Shown here piece by piece: positions 49,521 to 60,747 of a stretch of 64,000 nucleotides of DNA (position 1 is its first letter; every line of letters begins with the position of its first letter). This DNA is from Aporrectodea caliginosa (lineage: Eukaryota > Annelida > Clitellata > Crassiclitellata > Lumbricidae): assembly GCA_020284085.1 (NCBI GenBank), contig JACEVL010000099.1, positions 1,901,229 through 1,965,228 on the forward strand, written 5' to 3'. The notes beneath the pieces were generated by a model. That model was not told the DNA's origin and ran no database searches. It was given only the letters and a program-made list of their open reading frames with translations. The translations under genes were made by a program, and so were the position numbers.

Positions 49521-50103
49521 GTGCAAAAATATTCTGCTGGTTGACATCCTACCCCTCTCTGGTAATCTGATCGGTGTTTCAAGTTACCGTGGGGTAAGGT
49601 GACGTAGGTAATCTGAAATTGCTACACCGAGTTAATTGCATCAATATACAAACAGCCACGCCAATCCGTGTGCATTTTGTCGCAACTGCGGGTACTCTCA
49701 ATTTTCTTTCATGTGTTGAATTTGTGTGCTATTTTCTTTTTGCTTCATTGCTGAAATCGCAGATGCGACTCATTTTGGCGTAGGAAGCGGAACTGTATGG
49801 GTGTATAGGGCACATACAGGCATTTGAGAGAGACAGACAGACAGAGACGCACAGTTAAACAGACAGACAGTCAGAGGCAGACTAAAACAGAGGTAAAAAG
49901 ACATACCTGACAGAGAGGAATGATCCGAGACAGATTTCTGACCATGCGTAGGCGTGACAGGAATGCACTATCGTATGCAGCCTATACTATATTAGGTAAG
50001 GGTATCGTGCCTGTGGTCACCCACGCAGGGTTTTGATAATAGGGCCTACTGATCGTGCAAAACGATGTAGACTAAGCGACGTGGACCGAAAAACTACGTA
50101 AGT
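49521..50103. other. Spacer without recognised gene
   Basis: A short AGACAG-rich patch at 49828-49890 is the only structure noticed. Confidence 0.4.
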
Positions 50104-50440
50104 GTAACGTTGAAACTGTAAAGTAGGAGTTGTTGCCAGAAGATCGTGCAGCCGGTGATCAAATAAACGACAACGACATCCTACTCTTCATAGACAACCC
50201 AGAAACTCGGGCAATCAACCGACGCTTCAAAAATATCTTGGAGTATTCCCCACTGAGAACTATCCTGGAGGAAAGACTGGAGGGAAACAGAATTCTAGGA
50301 CGATCAAGACGGATGCTGATGGACTGGATGATGGTGGTGGATGGATACAGCCAATGAAGGAGGAAGCGCACCATCGAGAGGAGTGGCGTTACTGGACATT
50401 CGAACCTGACCAAGAGCAGAGAACTTAACGAAGGAGATTG
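50104..50440 (+). mobile_element. LINE C-terminal fragment
   Basis: It reads EERLEGNRILGRSRRMLMDW, MMVVDGYSQ, stop, then in another frame ERSGVTGHSN. It matches the ends at 47292 and 63950. Confidence 0.55.
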
Positions 50441-50496
50441 CATTATTAGAGTCAGTCGTATGAAAACCCAAGAAAAAAAATGAAGATATAAGTAAG

Positions 50497-53400
50497 TAAA
50501 GTAAGTAAGTATTTCCTTTATTGAGAAGCACTAGCAAACGCACAGCACTGTACATAGCAAGATTAATACATTCAAACAAATAAAAAAAATATATACAACC
50601 ATAGAATTGATGAGAGGCTTTATTGTACAGAGGAAGAAGAGCTAGAGCTAGTCATAGGGGAAAAAGAAGGGTTTAAATAGCCAGATCTAGGGAAAACATA
50701 TCGTTTATTTGTATAGCATCCGGGCAAGGAAGCATTTCTGAGACAGGTTGTCAAACATGGGAAGCTCACGGTTATGGGACCGTGGCCGCAGGGAGTAGCG
50801 CGATTGCTTGATCGGTGGCAACAATTTATGCAGAACATGACAATGATTGTGCAGAATACAGGCAAAGAGTCTAGTATCCGCATTGCTGCAGAGAGTCTCA
50901 AATGAGGGAGAAGATGGAGGTAAGTACCCCTGTCGTACCAACCTTCGGATAATTCCCTCAAGGACCTCCCGTTCCTGCACTCTCGCAAAGCCCCACCACA
51001 CAGGCGAGAAATACAGCATCATACCAACCGTAGTGGCACGAACTACATCAAATAAACTGTCCCCCGAGAGCCCATGCGACCTCAGGATCCGAAGTGCATA
51101 AAAGGACTGCCTTGCTTTTATGGTCAGACGTTTAATGTGACTAGAGAACCCAAATTTCGCTGTAAGCTCAACACCAAGAATATTTAGGGTTTGCACTCTT
51201 GCGATACCTTTTAGAGGAGGGGGGAACATACCGATGGTACCCCGGGGATGCGTGAAAATTATCTCACAGGATTTGCTTGAGTTAAGCTTGAGGTTGCAAC
51301 TCTGTGCCCATACACTAATATACTCAAGCTCAATCTCAGTTGTAGTGATACTTGATGCAGGGACAGCGAGATAGCAATCATCTGCATATTTAATAAAATA
51401 CAGCCCGTAAAAACAAAGTTTTTTACTATATCCATCTAGTATCCTATAATGCGTCTTATGAAGCAGTTACCTCTACAAATATATAGTCCGCGTTCATTTT
51501 ACGACTGCGGCCAATCACAACGCTGGCCAATCACAACGCTGCGTATCGGAAAAGGGGATTCCCCGATTCGAAAAGTTGAGTCCCAGATTCTATAAGCTAG
51601 CCTTTTTGGGGGGAGCTGAAATTTTGATAGAATGAAGTGTGTGCGAGGGCGAGTCTATCTGCCAAGTTTCACGACGATTGAATGATTGTAAGTGATCGAA
51701 CTAGTCGTCGCAAGATTTGGCTTTTTAGCCTGTGGCTCAATCAATCAATCAATCAAGCAAGGAAGATTCCCGCAAGTTAAACTAGATGGATAATAAAATA
51801 CAGCCCGTAAAAACAAAAGTTTTTTACTATATCCATCTAGTATCCTATAATGCGTCTTATGAAGCAGTTACCTCTACAAATATATAGTCCGCGTTCATTT
51901 TACGACTGCGGCCAATCACAACGCTGGCCAATCACAACGCTCCGTATCGGAAAAGGGGATTCCCCGATTCGAAAAGTTGAGTCCCCGATTCTATAAGCTA
52001 GCCTTTTTTGGGGGAGCTGAAATTTTTATAGAATGAAGTGTGTGCGAGGGCGAGTCTGTCTGCCAAGTTTCACGACGATTGAATGATTGTAAGTGATCGA
52101 ACTAGTCGTCGCAAGATTTGACTTTTTAGCCTGTGGCTCAAACAATCAAGCAAGCAAGCAAGCAAGCAAGATTTCCGTAAGTTAAACTAGATGGATAAAA
52201 ATGCGATTGCATTTATTAACAGGTTTTAAGTCAGATATTGCAACAACGAAATCCATCGGGCCCAAACCGGAACTTTGAATAATACTTGCATTAATTCGTG
52301 CCAGAGAAGATATTACACCGTTAAACCTAGTGCAATGACTTCGATTATGAAGTAAATTCAAAATCCAATTAAAAATGTGATCAGGAATTGGGAGAGAAGC
52401 AAGTTGTTCGACTAGATATGAATGTCTGACAGTGTCAAAGGCTTTGGAAAAATCCAATGAGACCAAACGTACATAGGGTTCATAGCATAAGGTTTCAAGG
52501 ATGTGGTTAGATACAGCCATCAAAGCAGCAGCCGTTGAGCCCGTAGGTCTAAAGGCATACTGATCATCAAATTTGTGATTAGTGTCTGTGTTGGTGATTA
52601 CCGGGTACATATATATATATATACGGGTAACGATTTTTTCAAGAATTCTACAAAGGATGGAAGTAATGGAGATGGGGCGGTAATCCGATTCCATTCTTGG
52701 GCATGCCACTTTGGGGATTGGTGTAATACAACTTAACTTCCACTGTGGAGGAACATATGAATGTAACAAAGAATTTCTAAAAAGGGTTGTGATGGGTGCA
52801 GCCAACAGGTGAGCCGTGCTGCTGAAGAACCAGGATGGGACACCATCAGGGCCCACGGAAGATCCACGGATATTTGTTAACATAGTGAAGACATGGTATT
52901 CATCTATAAAATCAATTTCGAAAGGGGCAGCCGTTTGACGTGGCCTGGGTTCAGTATAAAGGTCATCGGTGGATATTTTACTATAATGCTTGTTTAGAGA
53001 GTCTGCATTTATATTGACATTAGATCTCTGGTCATTTCTATTGGCACAACCACTTCGGAGACGCCGTACTTCAGTCCATAGTTTCTTTGATCCTTTGCGT
53101 AGACCATCAAAAGATGAAGCATTAGTCTTCGTTATTATTCTTTGAATTCGATCAGCCAGGGCTGATGCCGCCTCGTGTTGTCCACTCCTAAAAAGTCGAT
53201 TGCGCCGTCGCAGGAGGAGCTTCAGATGCGGGGTCATATACGGTGGATCACGTGACTTCCCAGTCATCTTTCTGACTGGAAAAAATAAGTCGACTGCCGT
53301 CATGATCTGTGTGTAGAATTCAAAAGCATCTCCTATGTCCACGTCGGCTCCAATAACGTCCCAGTTAAGACTTACACAGCACAAAGATTTTATAGGCAAA
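50497..53400 (-). mobile_element. Near-complete LINE reverse-transcriptase region
   Basis: The minus strand has a 405-residue open frame (52182-53399) with linker and RT domains: GSSVGPDGVPSWFF, WKLSCITPIPK, DYRPISITSILCRILEKIV, YAFRPTGSTAAALM and LVSLDFSKAFDTVRHSYL. After an inserted repeat pair the frame resumes with FIKYADDCYLAVPAS near 51395 and the C-terminal part (LNILGVELTAKFGFSSHIKRL, WWGFARVQEREVLEGIIRRL). It is the best preserved LINE here and probably replaced gene E's 3' exons. The catalytic YADD is intact, but the frame is broken by the insert. Confidence 0.85.
51425..52195. repeat. About 390-bp direct repeat with TATCCATCTAG ends, inside the LINE
   Basis: Two nearly identical copies in tandem each run from TATCCATCTAGTATCC to AAACTAGATGGATA, so each looks like a small inverted-end element. 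They are separated by about 25 bp of LINE sequence (ATAAAATACAGCCCGTAAAA) that is also duplicated. Each ends in a CAATCAATC- or CAAGCAAGC-type run. Confidence 0.75.
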
Positions 53401-53838
53401 ATAAATATATGAAATGGAATGATATCTAATCTGTGTTCTTAAACACAGTATGATTAAGTTCTATGCTAAATTTGATTTTTAGTTTTCTTATTTTTCCCTC
53501 TGTTTAGCTCCTATGAGCAGTCTTAAAGCAGGATGATTGTAGGGCACACTGTGATTCATCAACTTGCTAAATACTTCTTGCAAAATTTCCTAGGCATTGA
53601 CTTTAAATTGCACATTATTTAAAAAAAATCGTCACGAAAGTATAGGAATTAACTTAATACATAATCTACTGTAGATATGTGCAATTTGTGCATGTATACA
53701 CCAATGATAGATTTTATATAAAATTTCATTGACACATTTAATTTACCAACCGTTACGTTTGCAGATGAACGTATATGGCTTGTCACATTCGCATTCAATC
53801 CACTCATAATTATGCGATTTGTCAAGACATAAACATTT

Positions 53839-54371
53839 CCCAGCAGGCGCTGGGAAAGGTTTGGAGTTCGAGAGAAATAAGCAGAGGTACAAAGGTCAGG
53901 CTATATGAAACGCTGGTGCTGAGCGCATTGCTGTACAATTCGGAGACTTGGACACTAAAGGAGACACATAAGCAGCGGTTAAGGGTCTTTGAAATGACGT
54001 GCTTGCGAAGGATTGAGGGAGTGACGAGAAGAGACAGGATAAGAAACAGAGAGATACGCAAACGATTAAGCATTCAGTATGACATAGTCAGCAGGATACA
54101 GAACAGACGGCTGCCATACTTTGGACACGTAACCAGAATGGAAAATGACAGATATCCAAAGATAGCTCTCAACGGATATGTGCATGGGAAAAGAAAAAGA
54201 GGAAGGCAAAAGAAACGATGGATGGACATGATAAAGGAGGACTGTGGAGAAATGGGCTGGACGGTACAGGAGGCTACGCACCGGGCATACAACAGAGAGG
54301 GATGGAGGTCTTCCATAAACGAGCGGCTTATGCGTGCGGGAGCATCGCCAAGGCCATAAGTCAGTAAGTCA
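53839..54371 (+). mobile_element. 5'-truncated LINE inserted in gene E exon 5
   Basis: It encodes the C-terminal part of an endonuclease/RT polyprotein: KVRLYETLVLSALLYNSETW, RVFEMTCLRRIEGVTRRDRI, RLPYFGHVTRMENDRYP and GRQKKRWMDMIKEDCGEMGW, ending in TAAGTCAGTAAGTC. AAACATTT flanks both sides (53831-53838 and 54372-54379). The frame is open for about 170 residues, so it is young. Confidence 0.88.
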
Positions 54372-54526
54372 AAACATTTAGCGTTGTAATTGGACGGATG
54401 ATTATGTTTCCAGTTGCTGTACTTTATCTCAGAATCATCTAAGAGTAGTTTAACAAGCAGGATATATGTTAAACGACATAATCAGAAGTCTAAGGCTCAT
54501 CTATAAATTACAGTGTCCGTCACTAG

Positions 54527-54679
54527 CAGTGGCGGCGCCAGGGGGATAGGGCCCTGCCCCTAACTGCGGCTCAGCCCCCAGAAAAAGCGGAAAATCACTG
54601 CAAATCACAGAAAGGAGGAGAGAAAGGGAAGGGCTTGGAGCTTTAGCCTCCCAAACCTGAAATCCTGGCGCCTCCACTG
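54527..54679. mobile_element. Short MITE, CAGTGGCGGCGCCAGG ends
   Basis: The ends CAGTGGCGGCGCCAGG and CCTGGCGCCTCCACTG are inverted. It lies in gene E intron 4. Confidence 0.7.
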
Positions 54680-55139
54680 GTCTCAAGTATAGACCACGGA
54701 CGAGAATGGCGATCAACATAAAACTGCCAGATCATGATGTTTCATACTGTTTCCTGTGGTTTCCATAGCAGACAGAATATACCTGTGTACTTGTGTAAAA
54801 CACGGAACTGAAGATTTCTACTGGGTCTTTGAAGAACTTATCGCAGGTGCTTTCCTGCTGACCTGAATGTTGGCAAAGGTCCAACCAATGAATTTCCATC
54901 CACCGTAGACACACGTTCTTCATAGTAAGTCATGTCATTGTTGATCACGATCAAATAGTCAAACAGAATTTGGCAATATATGTATGCTGTAACTACCCAT
55001 TGAAGCATCACTCGAATACGACGGAACCCTAATTTCTCCAGGCCCAGTTAGAAACACTGGAGCCAATGAACACTGCCTATCGAACATACTTGCTTTCAGT
55101 GCAAGAAGTAGGCATACTACAACGACGACCCCTTAACGT

Positions 55140-55790
55140 TCTACTGGGAACAGATGAACATAGGTTATGAGACGTCTCAGAGCAATTCGACGTTCTGTGT
55201 CCTCCTCGATCTTTACGTCTATAGTTCATACCTTTATCTGTTCCCGTGTTGATTACTGCAACTCTCTTTTTGTAGGCCTTCCTAAAGTGCGCCACTGCCC
55301 GCTTCAATCTGTTCTTAATGCGGCTGGCAGGCTGATCGGCTGACTGCCCCGCTTCTCGCACATCTCCTCCTATATGTTGGAACATCCTCACTGGCTACCT
55401 CTCGCTGCTCGTATCCAGCATAAGGTTCTCGTTCTCATCTGCCGGTCTTACTCTGGCCTAGCTCCCAAGTACCTCTGTGGCCTCATTCACCGACCTATCT
55501 CCGCCACCTCTCACCGTCCGCTTCGCTCACTTGATCGCCTTGACCTTCTTGTCCCACGAGCGAGAGTACTGCTCTGGCTAAATCTCGAGCTTTTGCCCTC
55601 ATTGGCCCTTCACTGTGAAACCAACTCCCTTCATCAACTCGTTGTTTGATATTAACCGGTGGTCCATGTGCTTCCTTTCGCAGTCTTAACACCACTCTTT
55701 TCGCTCGGTGTCTTTCGCACTGGGAGCGCCTCTGATTGGTGTTCACTGTGAGAGGCGCTTTATAAATTTATAAGTACAATACAATACAAT
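55140..55790 (+). mobile_element. LINE 3' fragment
   Basis: It encodes VDYCNSLFVGLPK, HWLPLAARIQHKVLVLI and RSLDRLDLLVPRAR. The 3' end reads GGGAGCGCCTCTGATTGGTG...GAGAGGCGCTTTATAAATTTATAAG, then ACAATACAATAC. It is directly 3' of gene E exon 4. Confidence 0.75.
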
Positions 55791-56559
55791 GTACTTTCAC
55801 TTACTATTATTGGACAACTGTATATTTTACCTATGCCATTGTCATTCCATCGCCACACGCTTTTATAAATTCCCACCCAGTAACTTTTGCTTGCATTCAG
55901 ACCGAGGTCTTTCAACGTATCATTCAGGTCCTTTTCGGAAAAAGTATGAAATGAGGCCAAATCTCCCCCTGCATGCAGACAAGCGTTTCTGGCCTTGTAC
56001 CATGTCGATATATCGTCTTTCTTCCAGTAACATTTCTTGTCGTGTTTGATCTTACAGTGGGAAGAATTGCCTGAATACACAAAAAACAGAAAAGTTGTCG
56101 ATCTTGTGTACATTTATTGGCAGCCTCATTTAACGAAACATAATATTTCATCGCAGTTTATAACCTTAACCTAAACTAAAAAAATTTGCGTAAAATGCAT
56201 TGACTATCTTTACCACTATTTGACAGTGTCCTCTCTCATCTCTGCTTAAATGAGATATTATCTGGGGATCCATTAAGTTTCTTACTCGAATGTTCGGGTG
56301 TTTCGCAGATGTATCTTCTCGGTTGGAGTGGTGGACTCTCAGAGATTCGATAATCGTATGTCCACAGATATCCGAAGAAGTATCCGTCTGGTCCGTCATC
56401 TTTGAGCACTTGCCTAACTGTGAAACCTTAAAAACAATCATGCCAGTCTACATGTAGGTCTTTCTAATTCCATATAAGACTAATCTAATCTAATGGCTTC
56501 CATAGCGCCGTTATATTAATGCCTCAAGCATCAATCGATGATCGCTCCAAGTGAAGTTA

Positions 56560-56720
56560 AAGTCAAAATCATAATCCATTAGAGAACCTGTAGGTTTTAA
56601 ATCCGATGAGTCAGTTAAAAGCTCATCTGTTTTTATTTTCTGTCTGCTCCGGTATATTTATACACTGGCCCAACTGTAAAACCTTAAAAGTTTAAACATT
56701 ATGCCGTTTACATTCATCCA
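56560..56720 (-). pseudogene. Decayed duplicate of gene E exon 3
   Basis: The minus strand has GGTTTTACAG followed by text reading VGPVYKYTGADRK then TAA, paralleling GGTTTCACAG and VRQVLKDDGPDGY at the real exon (56286-56417). Flanking TCGATGATCGCTYCAA text repeats at 56520-56560, 56780 and 58040. Confidence 0.55.
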
Positions 56721-57703
56721 ATTTAATAAAATAATAATATAATCTTATGACTTCTTTATCGAAATGCATAAATCATCAGTCGATGAGCGTTTCAAATGCA
56801 GTCATCGTGGAAGTGATAAGCTTTCAGAAGCAGCTACGTCGAAATCCGATGAGTCATAGACACCAGAAGCCAAGCTACGGATAGTTAGCTAGCTCGAACA
56901 GACGAGCTTAGTTTGAGTGGCTTTAAATATAATAGCAAATAATTCTTGACTACATGCGAACACTGTGTGAGGATAGAATGCTTCTGAATCCAATATACAA
57001 CCTAACGCCGTATGACTTACATGCGTTCAACGTGTTTATTACAGTAATGCAATTAGGCTAAGTCAACTATAACTGTAACATTACTGCCTAAACTACAAGG
57101 ATTTGTCTAAGTTGAAGAAATAGTACAGTAGGAAATAGTATAACTGACTGCCTCTCTCAGATCGGCCATCATCTGCGACATCACCACCACTGCCACCATC
57201 ATCATCACTCTAAAGCACTTGAATTTATACAGTGAAACGATAAAACAGTTTTTTCTCAGGAAGTTAAAGTAATTTAAATGCTACTTTTGTCAGGAATGCG
57301 GAACTTTCTTGAATCAAGTCATTGTATTATAGTCATCTTAAACATAAAAGTCCTCTGATAGGCATGAGATTTAAAACAATAATGTTACCTTGATTTCACT
57401 GACCATTAGCCCACGTCCAATTGCCAATACTGTGATTTATGTAGCTAACAAAAATATTTTGTATTCTATCGAGGTTATATTTCCGGACTGCTCTTCCGAT
57501 GAACTGGGCAATGTTTTCGTGGTCGCTTTGAGCAGTGATTCTTGGCAGTGTAGCACCAATGCTTGAACACCATTGTGAAGCGTTTGATGAAGGTAAAGTC
57601 ATTGGGCTTCGCGTTTCATTAATCGTCAAAGGTATAATCAAAGTGTATCCATTGTAAGTCTTATTGTAGTTGGATGTCACTGCGCTGATGAGAAAGATAC
57701 TGT

Positions 57704-58900
57704 CTATAATAAAAAGTTTGAAAAACAACGATTAAGTATCGTTGCACTTTAGATTTAAATCAAGCTCATAAGATTGCGTGCCTAAATTTGATTTTCAGAC
57801 AAGACAGAAATACGCTTTTACCTTTAACTGATACTGATATACTGAGCGCTTCTAAGCAATCAAAGATAGGAGCTATATAATTGCTCAAAAACATTTACAG
57901 TTAGAAGATGGAATTTAAATTTATATTAGAGAATCCCTGACTCGAACATCTAAAACAAGTTCAGGAAAAATAAATTTGCAAAGTTTAATCCTAATCTAAT
58001 AAATTGACTTGTATTGCTCCATTACATAGAGCACAAGGTACCTATCGATGATCGCTTCAAATTGAATCTTAGCAGAAATCGTAAATGTTTGACGCAATAA
58101 ACGGCGTTTTAGAAATTGAAAGTTTACTATCATGATAACGAGTTACGAGTATGATTACGGCGAAAAATTATATTACATAAATTTGGGCTAGATAATCCAA
58201 CTGTAAAAAGTGATTAAATACAAGGTCGAAAAAATTAAAGGAACTTCCTTGAAATTTACATCTTCTCCGCAATTTTCGAGGCAACTGATTTCCGTAGTTC
58301 TATTAGACTATAATGAGGTTTGAAATGCACTAAATGTCTTCTGATTCCTATTGAAGGAGCTAAATTGATATCCTACATGACTTTGTGAGACACTAAAGCG
58401 AACAAGGGGATGGGGTTTATGGCAATGGTAACACTCCGGCACGAAGGACAAAAGATCAGATGAACGCGTGATCGATTCCCTCTACCCTCCCAATGGTTGA
58501 CTCAGCCATCAACTCGATCGTAAAAATGAGCTGCAATAGGACGTGATGGGTGCCTTACTGATAAATTCGACTTCTGTAATAACTTGTAATCATCTGTTCA
58601 TACTATGACTTGTAATCGTACTGCGGTGTATCGTTTGAACTAAGAATAAACACGAATATATATATATATATATATAAATTATATATAGGCTATAATTGAA
58701 CACAACTTTCTCACAGAAACCTAGTTTAAGCGTATTCGCCATTAGTTGCAGGAAACGGTCATCTATCATCCCTTCAACACACCGTCTATATTACCATGGT
58801 GGGTAGAAGAGAAAATTTGGTCAATCGTCAACTCCTGTACAATTGTATTGCCATAATACGATTAAACTCCTCGAATGCAATATTTATCGTATTTACTTAC
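57704..58900. other. Gene E intron 1
   Basis: No exon was found. A TA repeat lies at about 58652-58690 and a repeated GATGATCGCTTCAA block near 58040. Confidence 0.45.
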
Positions 58901-58937
58901 TTATAAAAATCAAAGATCTGTATCCATGTAAATCCAT

Positions 58938-60515
58938 CTTTAATAAAGAAGCGTTTATAATTATCTGATGTAACAAGCTCCAGTTGACACACGGGTAATA
59001 AAATTATTATCTGTATTTATACATCAATCAACCTCAGCATAGCTTTGGAAACTGTCTGCTAGAAAATAGGCCTAGTCCAAGCTAGTGTACGATATCACAG
59101 CTGCAGTTTACAAGCTGTGCTGTGGCAAAACAAGGAAGTACGGACCAATTGGCATAGAGATGATAGGATGGCAACAGAATCGGAGCCATCTCGTTAGAAT
59201 GTGGAATCACATGAGTGCCAGCATGGAGCTTAATTTTCAACTCTACTAAGAGATTAAACCACTAATTCATAATGACATTGGGTGAAAATCACGAGATCGT
59301 CGTTTAGATGATCCGTTTAACTGGATAAGACATCAATATCTTTCAATGAACCGCACAACACATGACTCCAAATCAGCCATTGTACCCTGCTATAAATGTG
59401 ATTCTTGAAATATCGGACATCGTGTTTTCGTTTCAACCTATTTATCTTTTGCACGTGTTGCTACTGCTTTCAGTGTTAGCCTATAGATATCACCCTCATA
59501 TTCTCTATCTCGACTCAAAACCAGGAACTTTGAATATGTGGCATCAGTCAACCGTCGAGGAAAATTCTGCGTCGATCTCTACGTGTCAGCATGAGACTTC
59601 CAGTAGCATCATTCATAGCAGAGAAGAATCTGTCGTTCTTTAAAACTGTAAGATCGGTTAAGCCATAGAGTAACGTTGGAGTGAGTTTCCAAAAAGGCGC
59701 TACAGAAGAGCCCTTGTACATGTGTATATTATACATATTTATATATACACATGTACATGTTTGCCCAACAAGCAGAGAGGTTCTCGGGCTTTCTGGGTCG
59801 TCGGTCCAAGACTTTGCCATTTGCTGCCTAATTCAGTTCGTTTCATCAGTTCTTTATGTCATTCAAGTCTCTTTCAACTTACATTCCCACTGAAGCCTGG
59901 TTTCTGGTTTCTCTGAGGTATGGGATTTCAACCTGGCATCTCCAATAGATTCTGATTGGGATTTCACTCTAATCGACCAACAGCTGATCTCTTGGACATT
60001 GTGATAAAGTAATTAAGTCTATTCTTTAATGAGAAGCACTGGCAAACGCAAAGCACTGCACATGGCAAGCTTAGTACATTCAAACAAACAAACATTTATA
60101 TATACATTATAATATAACGGCGATATGGAAGTTATTATACTATAATAGATTTTCAGTGATGTTAAAAACTTCGGCCTAGATGTTCTTACCCTGTGGTTAA
60201 ACTTTGGAAACACAATCGTTGTATACATTCAGCCTTAATTTTTATATTTAAGTGGACTACTTTAAAAAATATGTTTAATTTTGTTCGCACGATTAAAGTT
60301 TAGAGTTACGTACATTAGAAAATACATTATCAAATATTTAAGACTCTTACTTTACCATCTGAAATAAATTTCATAAGCCAAGAAACAGGCTGACCAAGTA
60401 TACATATAAGCTGTGTCTATCAAACTTATAATCATGTCATGGCATTAAAGGCCGAATGCTCTCATTCCTTAAGTTACACTGTTTTCTTGAACTGAAATCC
60501 GGATCGTCGGTAATG
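58938..60515. other. Spacer between genes E and F
   Basis: It contains a LINE C-terminal fragment on the plus strand at about 59760-59995 (SRAFWVVGPRLCHLLPNSVR), a palindromic ACATGTGTATAT block at 59715-59760, and a LINE 3' tail on the minus strand at 60005-60115 resembling 50497-50600. I see no gene. Confidence 0.5.
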
Positions 60516-60747
60516 CTATGCTCTTGGCGGAAGAAGATCCAACTCCGCATAGACGATATTATTAGCCTGAGATTCTTCGCTCGTCTCTGCAGCAGGTTGA
60601 ATGACTGCGTAAGTTGTATTGGACGCCGACCAGTTGGCTGTGAAGTGGTTTCCTCTGGGTTTCAGAACCTGCGCGTAAATTGGAAAATCGTTTGTAGTTA
60701 CTGTCGTCCTTGCTTCAGAAGTTTCTTTGCGGGAGGAGTTCACTGGC
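60516..60747 (-). CDS. Gene F last exon: ITIM/ITSM-like tail
   Basis: Acceptor CTAG, phase 2 entry, 76 residues then TAG. Three tyrosine motifs are spaced along it: FPIYAQV, TTYAVI and NIVYAELDL near the C-terminus. The layout parallels the second half of gene D's tail. Confidence 0.78.

Larger units (their letters stand above)
53751..58937 (-). pseudogene. Gene E: broken two-CTLD receptor, exons 1-5 only
   Basis: Recognisable exons: 58901-58937 (MDLHGYRSLIFI), 57389-57703 (CTLD1 first half, NYNKTYNGYTLI to WTWANGQ), 56286-56417 (CTLD1 second half, GYFFGYLWTYDYRI, RYICETPE), 55831-56070 (CTLD2 first half, KKCYWKK, GGDLASFH, SYWVGIYKSVWRWND) and a split exon 5 (54380-54438 and 53751-53838: IKYSNWKHNHPSNYN, then CLCLDK, PYTFICKRNG). 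Exon 5 is interrupted by a retroelement with an 8-bp target duplication. Exon 2 has a TGA just after WTWANGQ, though a GTCAGT donor 15 nt upstream would skip it. No stalk, TM or tail exon was found between 47.6 and 53.7 kb, which is filled by a LINE and other repeats. It is closest in sequence to gene D. Confidence 0.75.

Noticed and set aside
50159..50579. Minus-strand ORFs as the missing tail of gene E
   Set aside because: They are antisense to a LINE fragment and contain no TM helix or YxxL-type motif.
53775..54359. Independent 194-residue host gene
   Set aside because: The sequence is the C-terminal part of a LINE ORF, bounded by a target duplication. Its first residues are antisense reading of the CTLD exon.
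59362..59643. 93-residue plus-strand ORF
   Set aside because: It shows no recognisable motif and no splice or flank support. It is compatible with chance.
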